Of a stretch of DNA of 13,154 nt, positions 5,836-12,964 are shown piece after piece. Below the pieces are notes generated by a model. It was not told the origin of the DNA, did not search any database, and saw only the letters and a list, made by a program, of their open reading frames with translations. Within the stretch, counting starts at the first letter, position 1, and each line of letters begins with the position of its first letter. The translations under genes were made by a program, and so were the position numbers. The stretch spans positions 1 to 13,154 of the forward strand of contig DASVES010000305.1 of the NCBI GenBank assembly GCA_036380435.1. Reading direction: 5' to 3'. The stretch is from DASQDT01 sp036380435. GTDB lineage: Bacteria > Acidobacteriota > Blastocatellia > Pyrinomonadales > Pyrinomonadaceae.

Positions 5836-8387
5836 CACGCTCCCTCAAAACATCATTCGCGCGTGGCGCGCTCGTGCTCGTCTGCGCGCTCACCCTTTCC
5901 CTGCTTGCCTCCGTGGGCGCGCACGCGCAGGCCAAGCGTCTCGTGCTGCTCAAGGTTGACGGCCTGCCGCACGACGAGGTCGAGCGTTTCGTCCGCGAGC
6001 GCGACCCGCGCACCGGCAAGAGCCGCCTCCCGTGGATCGACCACGTCTTCTACAAGAGCGGGACGCGCCTCGCCAACTTCTACACACGCGGGATGAGCCT
6101 TTCCGGGCCTTCGTGGTCGCTCATTGACACGGGGCAGCACCTCCAGATCAAGGGCAACGTCGAGTTCGACCGCTACACCCTGCACTCCTACGACTATCTG
6201 AACTTCATCCCCTTCTGGATCGCCAACGTCGGGCGCGAGCGCGTGGACATGCCCGGCCCCGAACTGCTCGACGAGGTGGGCGTTCCCCTCCTCATCGACG
6301 CCTATCCTTACAACGAGCGTTTCGTTAGCTTCCAGCTCCACCAACGGGGCCTGCGCTGGACGACGCTCCAGCGCGGTCTCCAGAACCGTTTCACTTCGCG
6401 CAGCCCCGGCGAGTTGTTCAGCGAATGGAACATCGGCATCGACGCCCGCAGCATCATCTTCGAGCAGCAGGAGCGCGAGCTGATGGAAAAACTCGCCGAC
6501 CCGCGCGTGCGCTATCTCGACTTATACACTACCGACTTCGACCACGCCGCGCACCACAACCGCGACCGCGAGTCGCACCTCGTCGCGCTGCGCGAACTCG
6601 ACGGCCTCGTCGGCCGCCTTTGGATGGCCATCCGCAAGTCGGCGCTCGCCGAAGAGACCGCCTTCGTCCTCATCTCCGACCACGGCTTCAACTCCAACGA
6701 ACGCGTCTACAGTCAGGGCTACAACCTCGTCACCCTCCTCGCCAGCGCCGCCGGCGGCGGTCACCACGTCGTCACCAAGCGTCGTGTGCTGAACGACTAC
6801 GCGCTCAAGGGCATCTATCCGCTCATCTCGCTCGTCTACGCCACCACGAAGGATTCTTTCTACCTCAAGGGCCGGAGCGCCGAGTACCCCACGGCCCTCG
6901 TCGATTTCGACGGCAACGAGCGCGCCTCGATTCACCTGCGCGACAGCGACCTCAACGTCGTCCACATTCTCCTCCAGCAGCTACGGCGCAAGGAACTTCC
7001 GGCCGACGTGCGCCGCGCCGCCACCAGCACGCTCTTCGCCACCATCGACCGCCGCCGGCCTGACTGGCAGAGGACGCTCGGCGGATTGAACGAAGAGGTC
7101 GCCGCGCTCGGCCGCCTGATCGCGAAGCAGCGCGCGGCCGTCGCGGCAACGCCCAAGAAGTTCACCAGGGAGCAACAGGACGCGGGCGCACACAACGAAG
7201 CCATTCGCCAGTTCGCGCGCCTCGACTCGTGGCTCACGGATGAGCGCGAGTACACGGAGTTCGCGCGCACCCTCTCGAACCTGCTCGCACTCCGGCCCGA
7301 CGGCTTCGACCCATCCCGACTCAACGACCTTGAATTTATCGCGAAGGGCGCGATGGGCGACTCGAACAACGTCGAACGCTTGCAGAACTACGTCGTCGGC
7401 CCCGCGCCGGGCGGACTTGCGCTCGACACGACAGGCGCGCTCGACCTCGACAAAAGTTTCCAGCGCGTGAACTACCTCGACCTGCTCGCCTCCGTCGCCG
7501 TGCGCAACAACGTGCAGCCCGGCGTCGGCAGCCGCCCCGTCGATTTCGTCGCCGTCCGCGTCCCCGCCTCATCTCTCGCCGGCGCGCTCGCCAACCAGGA
7601 GCAGCCGGATGAGGCCGTCCTGCTCCACGCCGGCCGCGACACACAGGCGCTTATCCTCTCGCGGCGCGACAACGCGGGGCGCCTCCGACTTCGCTACCTG
7701 CCAGTCGCCAACCTGCGGCAGTCGGCGGATGGGTCGCTCACCTTCGAGGCCGTCAGTTGGAGAGCCGGCCTGCCCCTCAAGCTCTGGGAGGACGCGCGTC
7801 TCGACGTGCCCGCGGGCGAGTCACGCGAGAGCTGGCTTTCCGGCTGGCACACCGACCTCGAATGGCTGCGCGCCGCGCATCGCACGCTCTACTCGACCGC
7901 CGTCGTCGGCATACAGGAGCAGTTCGGTCGCCACCACTCGGACGGCCTCGACGCCGACTCCCCCGAACTCACCCCTGACGACCGTCTCATCCGTCGCTTT
8001 CGCCGACGCCAGCGCGTGCTCGTCGAACCCGATCTGCAAATCTTCGCCGCCGACCACTGGAACTTCGACCTCCGAGGGTTCAACCCCGGCGGCAACCATG
8101 GCTCCTTCTTCCGCGTCTCTACTCACTCCACTCTCATGCTCGCCGGCGGAGAGCGCACCGGCATTCCGCGCGCCGCCGTCGTCGAACAGCCCTACGACAG
8201 CCTGAGCTTCATGCCGACGATGCTCGCACTCACCGGCCAACTCAACAACGGACAGACACCCGTCCCCGTCCTCTGGCAGAAAGGTTTCCGCCGCTTCCCC
8301 GGCCGCGTCATCGACGAGCTTTTTCAGGACAAGAAAGACGTAGCCGCCCCCATCGCCCACAGCACACAGGCCGGCGACTCGCCCTGA
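5832..8387 (+). CDS. Secreted alkaline-phosphatase-superfamily enzyme (NPP/phosphodiesterase-like) with large insertion
   Basis: 851 residues. The ATG overlaps the upstream stop as ATGA, a translational-coupling arrangement. A signal peptide (hydrophobic core about 12-28) ends at GAHA, residue 32. The metal-hydrolase core is readable in order: Asp43 in LLKVDGL; a nucleophile region ending in the family-like TG at 100-101, where Ser91 aligns with the NPP threonine nine residues before that TG; Asp237 and His241 in DFDHAAH; Asp283-His284 in ISDHGF; and His756 in GGNHGSF. These are the two-zinc ligands expected of type I phosphodiesterases/nucleotide pyrophosphatases. About 470 residues separate DHG from the final His, far more than in compact members, and much of this insert (about 345-740) is helical and of unknown type. 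It probably cleaves or transfers phosphate esters outside the inner membrane; the substrate is unknown. Superfamily is confident, exact activity is not. Confidence 0.85.
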   Translation: MTRSLKTSFARGALVLVCALTLSLLASVGAHAQAKRLVLLKVDGLPHDEVERFVRERDPRTGKSRLPWIDHVFYKSGTRLANFYTRGMSLSGPSWSLIDTGQHLQIKGNVEFDRYTLHSYDYLNFIPFWIANVGRERVDMPGPELLDEVGVPLLIDAYPYNERFVSFQLHQRGLRWTTLQRGLQNRFTSRSPGELFSEWNIGIDARSIIFEQQERELMEKLADPRVRYLDLYTTDFDHAAHHNRDRESHLVALRELDGLVGRLWMAIRKSALAEETAFVLISDHGFNSNERVYSQGYNLVTLLASAAGGGHHVVTKRRVLNDYALKGIYPLISLVYATTKDSFYLKGRSAEYPTALVDFDGNERASIHLRDSDLNVVHILLQQLRRKELPADVRRAATSTLFATIDRRRPDWQRTLGGLNEEVAALGRLIAKQRAAVAATPKKFTREQQDAGAHNEAIRQFARLDSWLTDEREYTEFARTLSNLLALRPDGFDPSRLNDLEFIAKGAMGDSNNVERLQNYVVGPAPGGLALDTTGALDLDKSFQRVNYLDLLASVAVRNNVQPGVGSRPVDFVAVRVPASSLAGALANQEQPDEAVLLHAGRDTQALILSRRDNAGRLRLRYLPVANLRQSADGSLTFEAVSWRAGLPLKLWEDARLDVPAGESRESWLSGWHTDLEWLRAAHRTLYSTAVVGIQEQFGRHHSDGLDADSPELTPDDRLIRRFRRRQRVLVEPDLQIFAADHWNFDLRGFNPGGNHGSFFRVSTHSTLMLAGGERTGIPRAAVVEQPYDSLSFMPTMLALTGQLNNGQTPVPVLWQKGFRRFPGRVIDELFQDKKDVAAPIAHSTQAGDSP

Positions 8388-8428
8388 AGCACGCCCCACG
8401 CCTCAGAATTTCATGCGGATGAATCATC

Positions 8429-10723
8429 GTGTTCGGGTTTGAGAAATCACGTTCGCACGGCGCGCCTGTGATAGACTCGCCGCCATCCCAGCCAGCCCCT
8501 TTGATTAGTGAGAGCGCAGATAAAGGCTTGAAGACCACTCCCATTTCGGCAGATGCCCGCCCGGTCGCAAGCGCGGTCGAGGCCGCGCCCAAACGCCGCC
8601 GGCGTGCGTCCGGGTACGTACACGCGGGTGCATTCCTCTTCGGCGTCCTGCTCCTCATCTTCCTCGTCCGCATGGTCGGCCTCGACATGATTTTCGAGGC
8701 GCTCGCCGACGTAGGGCTAGGATTCTTCCCCCTGCTCGGCATCATCGGCCTGCGCCATCTCTGCCGCACCTTCGCCATGCGCGCCGCCTTCGCGCGCGAG
8801 CACCGGCGCTTCACCTTCTGGCAGGCGTTCAAGGCGCGCCTCGGCGGCGAGGCCGTGACCTTCCTCACCTTCACCGGCCCCGTTCTCGGCGAGGCCACGA
8901 AGGCCGCTCTGCTCCGAAAGAGCGTCTCGCTGGCCGCGCGCGTCCAGGGCCTACTCATCGACAATCTGCTCTACAACCTCTCGGTCGCGCTCTTTATCTC
9001 CAGCGGCGCCTGTGTCCTGCTCGTCACGCGCGACCTTCCCGACGCGGCGCGCTACCCCGTCGTCGGCATCGCCGCGGGGATGATGCTCATGCTGGTCATC
9101 GTCTCGGCGGCGGTCGTCCGCCGCGCCAGCCCTGCGACGAAGGCCGTCAACGCCCTCATCCGTCTCGGCTTCAAGCGCCGCGCGCTCATCCACCGGCGCA
9201 AGCACATCCAGCACGTCGAGTCGAACGTCTACAATTTCTTTCGCCGGCGTCCCGCGGCCCTCTTCACCGTCGTCGGCTTCGACTTCCTCTCGCACGCCTT
9301 CTCCGTGCTCGAAGTATGGCTGGCCCTACGCATGCTCGGCTTTGACACGCGCGCGGAGGTGCCTTATATCATTGAGTCGCTGACGAAGATCATCAACCTC
9401 GTCTTCGGTTTCGTGCCCGCCACCATCGGAGTTTACGAAGGCGGTACGGGCTTCATCCTCCGCACGCTCGGATACACGACGGCCGCCGGCGTCACGCTCG
9501 GCATCGTGCGCAAGGCCGGGATGATCGTCTGGGCGGCAGTGGGGTTGTTCGCGCTCATGTCTCACGCCGGCTCAGGCGCGTGGGGCAAGTTGGTCGGGCG
9601 CAGCCCGCGTCTGAAAACCTTAATGGACAACTTAGTACTCTCGAACATCGCACACCGCCCCGCGCGCACCTTCGTCAGCGTCCTCGGCGTCGCCGTCGGC
9701 GTGTTGCTCATCGTCTTCACGGTCGGCCTCGCACACGGCGTCCTGCGCGAGCGCGGGCGTCGGGAGGCGGGCGTCGGGGCCGAGCTGATGGTGCGCGCGG
9801 CGGGCACGCTGGGCTTGAGCGGCGCGCAGCCGTTCGGGCTGGAGGTCGGTCGTGCCGCCGAGATCGCGCAGGTCGAGGGCGTGCGCGCGGCCGTCGCCGT
9901 CGGGCAAAACACGGTGGGTAGCGACCGCGGCTTCGGCATGCGCGTCATCGACGGCATCCCCTTCGACGCCTACACACAACTCTCGGGTCTGAAGATCATC
10001 GAGGGACGACATTTAGCCGAGCGTGGGGAGGAGGCGATTGTCGATGCGGTGTGGAAGGCCGAGCGCGGCATCAAAGTGGGCGATCTGGTGCAGCTCTACG
10101 AACGCGATTTCACGATAGTCGGCGTCTACGAGCCGCCCGGTGGCGGACGCATCAAGATTCCCCTCGCCACCATGCAAGAGCAGGTCGGGGCCGAGGGGCG
10201 CTGTACGGCGGTGCTCGTCTCGTGCCGCGACCCGGCGCAGCAGGACGCCGTGGCCGAGCGCATCCACGAGCGTTTCCCCGACGACCAGATCATCTTCATG
10301 CGCGATCTGCCGGAGCTATATACGACGAGCGTGCCGGCCTTAAACGTCTTTATCAGCGTCATCGTCGGGGTGGCCGCCTCCATCAGTTTGCTCGTCATCC
10401 TGCTGGCGATGTACACGACCGTCACGGAGCGGACGCGACAGATCGGGGTGCTCAAATCGCTCGGCATGCAGAACCGTTCAATCGCCTGGGTGATCGAACA
10501 GGAGGCGCTGATCGTAAGCACCCTCGGCGTCGTCCTCGGACTACTGCTGACGCTCGCCGCGCGCTTCGTCGTCATGCGGACGACTTCGCTGACCGTGGAC
10601 ATCGAGCCGCGCTGGCTCCTCATCTCGCTCGCCATCGGCCTCGTCGGCGGCACCCTCGGCGCACTCTACCCGGCCCTGCGCGCCGCACGCCAGGACGCGG
10701 TGGAGGCCCTGAGTTACGAATAA
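8429..10723 (+). CDS. Fusion of LPG-synthase/flippase-type membrane domain and FtsX/MacB ABC permease
   Basis: A single uninterrupted 764-residue frame. After a basic cytoplasmic-type N terminus (KRRRR at 55-59), residues 64-380 are a polytopic domain like the lysylphosphatidylglycerol synthase membrane region/UPF0104, which has lipid-flippase members. The signatures GGEAVTFLTFTGPVLGEATK at 139-158 and FVPATIGVYEGG at 328-339 support this. Residues 399-764 are a complete FtsX/MacB permease: helix at about 414-436, a large outer domain at 440-635, helices near 640-664, 686-715 and 727-750, with ERTRQIGVLKSLGM before the second helix and the closing RAARQDAVEAL. No ABC ATPase is adjacent. The domains meet at TLMDNL; ATG 9623 there could be an internal start but has no Shine-Dalgarno. 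The N-terminal start is unsure: GTG 8429, GTG 8468, TTG 8501 and TTG 8528 are all in frame and none has a good ribosome-binding site. It lies 41 bases after the upstream gene with no terminator between. Likely role: moving a lipid or envelope molecule. Confidence 0.85.
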   Translation: MFGFEKSRSHGAPVIDSPPSQPAPLISESADKGLKTTPISADARPVASAVEAAPKRRRRASGYVHAGAFLFGVLLLIFLVRMVGLDMIFEALADVGLGFFPLLGIIGLRHLCRTFAMRAAFAREHRRFTFWQAFKARLGGEAVTFLTFTGPVLGEATKAALLRKSVSLAARVQGLLIDNLLYNLSVALFISSGACVLLVTRDLPDAARYPVVGIAAGMMLMLVIVSAAVVRRASPATKAVNALIRLGFKRRALIHRRKHIQHVESNVYNFFRRRPAALFTVVGFDFLSHAFSVLEVWLALRMLGFDTRAEVPYIIESLTKIINLVFGFVPATIGVYEGGTGFILRTLGYTTAAGVTLGIVRKAGMIVWAAVGLFALMSHAGSGAWGKLVGRSPRLKTLMDNLVLSNIAHRPARTFVSVLGVAVGVLLIVFTVGLAHGVLRERGRREAGVGAELMVRAAGTLGLSGAQPFGLEVGRAAEIAQVEGVRAAVAVGQNTVGSDRGFGMRVIDGIPFDAYTQLSGLKIIEGRHLAERGEEAIVDAVWKAERGIKVGDLVQLYERDFTIVGVYEPPGGGRIKIPLATMQEQVGAEGRCTAVLVSCRDPAQQDAVAERIHERFPDDQIIFMRDLPELYTTSVPALNVFISVIVGVAASISLLVILLAMYTTVTERTRQIGVLKSLGMQNRSIAWVIEQEALIVSTLGVVLGLLLTLAARFVVMRTTSLTVDIEPRWLLISLAIGLVGGTLGALYPALRAARQDAVEALSYE
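8469..8477 (+). promoter_or_regulatory. Possible extended -10 promoter for the fusion gene
   Basis: TGATAGACT fits the extended -10 pattern TGnTAnnnT (hexamer TAGACT, 4 of 6), with no convincing -35 at the right distance. If it is used, transcription begins near 8484 and translation must start later, at TTG 8501 or TTG 8528. The gene could equally be read through from the upstream operon. Confidence 0.25.
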
Positions 10724-10750
10724 ACATTCCGTGTACTTCGAGCACAACCA

Positions 10751-10957
10751 GCCGCGTAGCGGCGGAAGAATGTAGCCCACGGCGCAAGCCGTGGGAACAC
10801 ACGCGCAAGAGAAGAAAGCCCCGGAGGGGCGAAAGAAAATCAAGGCGCCTATCACGAGAGCCTGATTTTCTTTCGCCCCTCCGGGGCTTTTATTCCGTCA
10901 CGTCCTGTTACCCACGGCTTGCGCCGTGGGCTACATTCTGTCGCCACCTTCGGTGGC
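10751..10957. repeat. Nested 207-bp inverted-repeat element between convergent genes
   Basis: The element is nearly symmetric. Outermost are short hairpins: GCCGC-GTA-GCGGC (10751-10763) and GCCACC-TTC-GGTGGC (10943-10957). Next are perfect 29-bp arms (10767-10795 against 10911-10939), each containing the near-palindrome CCCACGGCGCAAGCCGTGGG. Innermost are perfect 28-bp arms (10815-10842 against 10863-10890) containing the GCCCCGGAGGGGC palindrome. The two outer hairpins differ in sequence but keep their pairing, which suggests selection or gene conversion acting on structure. It contains no open reading frame, so if mobile it would need help from elsewhere, like a REPIN or MITE. I recall these units as common in acidobacterial genomes, which I cannot check here. 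Confidence 0.8.
10815..10893. terminator. Bidirectional terminator (inner arms of the nested repeat)
   Basis: A perfect 28-bp stem (10815-10842 with 10863-10890) has a 20-base loop and is GC-rich at its base. On the plus strand the stem ends in GGGGCTTTTATT; on the minus strand in GGGGCTTTCTTCTCTT. It lies between the stop codons of two convergent genes (10723 and 10971), where a two-way terminator is expected. The U-tract is longer on the plus strand. Confidence 0.65.
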
Positions 10958-10968
10958 TGCGTCCACTT

Positions 10969-12891
10969 TTACTCCTCGCCCGCGTCGCCGTGACGATGCC
11001 CACTCAGCGCGAACTCCAAAGGCGACCCGACGAAGATGAACCCCCGGCGGCGGCTGTCGTCTTTCGTCGCGCTCACGCGTAGCTCCTTCTGGGCCTTCGC
11101 CATGAACGCTTCGATGTCGGGGATGGTGCGCGGCAGCGCGGCCGACATGTTGCGGTAGCCCTCGGGCGTGATGACCACGTCGTCTTCGATGCGGACGCCG
11201 ATGCCCTTGAACTTTTCAAATGCGGGACGCACCGTCTCGATGAACTTGCGGTTCTCGGGCGTGTCCGGCAAATAGTCGAGCGCGTCGGTGCGGATGTAGA
11301 TACCCGGCTCGACCGTGTAGACGTTGCCGGGTTCGAGCTTCGACGCGCGCATCCCGACATCGTGGACGTTCATGCCGAGCCAGTGCGAAGTGCCGTGCAT
11401 GAACCACATGCGGAACTGATCGCTGTCGCGGTTGGTGATGAGGCCGAGTCGGAGCAGGCCGTCCTTGATGACCTCGGCCGAGGCGTTGTGTACCTCGCCG
11501 ATGGTCGAGCCGGGCTTCGAGGCGCGGAAGGAGGCCTCCTGCGCGGCCAGCACGATGTTGTAAATCTCCGCCTGCGCCGGGCTGAATTTCCCCGAAGCCG
11601 GGAAGGTGCGCGTCACGTCGGCCGTGTAGTGGTCGTACTCGGCGCCGGAGTCGATGAGGATTAAATCGTTGCCCCTGATCGCCCCCTGCGACTCCTGATA
11701 GTGGAGCGTCGTCGCGTTCGGGCCGCAACCGACGATGTTCGGGTAGCCCCAGTTGTCGGCGTTGCGACGCTTGTAGGTGTAGTCGATCTCGGCCTCGACC
11801 TCATACTCCCACTTCGAGCGCGGGGCCACGGCCTGTGCTCTGCCGTGCCCCTCGATGCTGATGTCGATGGCGTGCTGGAGCAGACGCAGCTCCATCGGCG
11901 ACTTCTTCGAGCGCAGCTCGACGAAGATGGGCCACGCCGTCCGCACGTTCAACCCCGTCGCGGCCTTCGCCCAGTTGGCCGCGTACTCCTGCTCCTGCCG
12001 GTACTCGCGTGGGTCGTTGCGCGTGGGGAGCACGAGGTAGAGCGCGCCATCGTTCTGATTCATCGCGTCGAAGAGCGATTTGAGGGTTGCGGGGGCCGGC
12101 TCGGTCGTGGCGGCAGCAGACGCGGCGACCGGAGTGCCCGTGGCGGCGCCCGCCGTCGGGGTGGAGCCGCGCGAGGGGGCATTGGCCGTCACGAGGTTGG
12201 CCGGAGCGCTACTGCTGACAGGGCGCGCCGGAGTGGCGGCGCCGGCAGCGGCGGCCGTCTGCTCGGCTTTCGGCACAGGCGGCGTCACCGGCTGCGACGT
12301 GCCGGTTGCGGCGGTCGCCTCTGACGACATCAGGAGGTTCGCGTCAGCGGGGCGGTACGCGCGGCGCGTGCGCAGCGATTGCATGAACGGCTCGAACTCT
12401 TTCGCCTCCCAGATTTCAGTGATGCCGGAAGTTTTGCGCGCCTCCTCGGCGCTGTACATGTGGCCCGTCCAGGTCTCGGCGGCCGGATTGCGGCGCGGCA
12501 GGAAAAGGATTTCGCGCGGGCCGGCGTTGCCGGGCGCCATGACGAGCGTCGCGCCGGCCTGCCTCAGGTTCGTCAGGTAGTAAAGATTATTCTCCTGTCG
12601 GAACTCGTAATCCACGTCGTTCGTGTAGACACGCGGCTCGGCGCTGAACATGACGAGGATCGACTTCGGCCCGATCTTCTCGGCGACTCGGGCGCGACGC
12701 CCCGCGAGTTCCGCCTGCCTCTCGGCGTCCGAGATGACGGGCGCCGCCGGCGCCGCGCGAATCACCGCCGGCTCGTTCACCCCCACCGGCGTCTCGTAGA
12801 AGCCAGACGCGGCGGGCGCCGTGGCGTTCGCGATTAGAGAAAAAAGGATGGCGCCCATTGCCAGCCTGCCTGAAACGCTTTTCTTACTCAC
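10969..12891 (-). CDS. pepP: Secreted Xaa-Pro aminopeptidase (M24B, aminopeptidase P)
   Basis: 640 residues, starting at GTG 12891 with Shine-Dalgarno AAGGAG nine bases upstream. It removes N-terminal residues preceding proline. A signal peptide (hydrophobic core about 9-25) predicts export, unlike cytoplasmic E. coli PepP. The N-terminal aminopeptidase P domain spans about 55-185 and the pita-bread M24 catalytic domain about 335-600. All five metal ligands are present: Asp414 (LIDSGAEYD), Asp425 (TADVTRTF), His503 (GTSHWLGMNVHDVG), Glu528 (YTVEPGIYI) and Glu569 (GVRIEDD); His510 fits the second active-site His. Odd feature: about 80 residues (190-268) of Ala/Pro/Thr/Ser-rich low-complexity sequence are inserted between the N domain and the catalytic part, likely a flexible linker. 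It lies 73 bases after a gamma-glutamyltranspeptidase on the same strand, so the two may be co-transcribed for extracytoplasmic peptide degradation. Family is very confident; the gene symbol is by homology. Confidence 0.93.
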   Translation of the reverse strand: MSKKSVSGRLAMGAILFSLIANATAPAASGFYETPVGVNEPAVIRAAPAAPVISDAERQAELAGRRARVAEKIGPKSILVMFSAEPRVYTNDVDYEFRQENNLYYLTNLRQAGATLVMAPGNAGPREILFLPRRNPAAETWTGHMYSAEEARKTSGITEIWEAKEFEPFMQSLRTRRAYRPADANLLMSSEATAATGTSQPVTPPVPKAEQTAAAAGAATPARPVSSSAPANLVTANAPSRGSTPTAGAATGTPVAASAAATTEPAPATLKSLFDAMNQNDGALYLVLPTRNDPREYRQEQEYAANWAKAATGLNVRTAWPIFVELRSKKSPMELRLLQHAIDISIEGHGRAQAVAPRSKWEYEVEAEIDYTYKRRNADNWGYPNIVGCGPNATTLHYQESQGAIRGNDLILIDSGAEYDHYTADVTRTFPASGKFSPAQAEIYNIVLAAQEASFRASKPGSTIGEVHNASAEVIKDGLLRLGLITNRDSDQFRMWFMHGTSHWLGMNVHDVGMRASKLEPGNVYTVEPGIYIRTDALDYLPDTPENRKFIETVRPAFEKFKGIGVRIEDDVVITPEGYRNMSAALPRTIPDIEAFMAKAQKELRVSATKDDSRRRGFIFVGSPLEFALSGHRHGDAGEE

Positions 12892-12900
12892 TTCTTATTA

Positions 12901-12906
12901 CTCCTT
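12901..12906 (-). promoter_or_regulatory. Shine-Dalgarno supporting the GTG start of the aminopeptidase
   Basis: On the minus strand AAGGAG sits nine bases before GTG at 12891. It supports this start, from which the signal peptide is intact. Confidence 0.75.
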
Positions 12907-12910
12907 ACTG

Positions 12911-12947
12911 GCCCCGCACGCGGGGCGGTTAATCTTTTCGTTACGAA
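12911..12947. repeat. Two short palindromes in the ggt-pepP gap
   Basis: GCCCCG-CACG-CGGGGC (12911-12926) and TTTCG-TTA-CGAAA (12935-12947) sit between the transpeptidase stop and the aminopeptidase ribosome-binding site. On the minus strand the GC hairpin is not followed by a T-run, so it does not look like a terminator. It ends four bases upstream of the Shine-Dalgarno and could affect translation or RNA processing. An operator role for the AT-rich palindrome is possible but unsupported. Confidence 0.4.
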
Positions 12948-12964
12948 AGTTCGGGTGAGAGAAA

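Noticed and set aside
4744..5838. Long open frame (364 codons) on the minus strand
   Set aside because: It lies wholly opposite the secreted-protein gene, has no ribosome-binding site and an acidic/Val/Ala-rich composition typical of the antisense of GC-rich coding DNA. The plus-strand gene has a signal peptide, strong Shine-Dalgarno and coupled neighbour.
9621..9625. TAATG suggesting two overlapping genes instead of a fusion
   Set aside because: The TAA is not in the reading frame of the upstream domain, and that alternative frame already stops at 9612. The frame used by both domains is continuous and the ATG has no Shine-Dalgarno. A sequencing error cannot be fully excluded.
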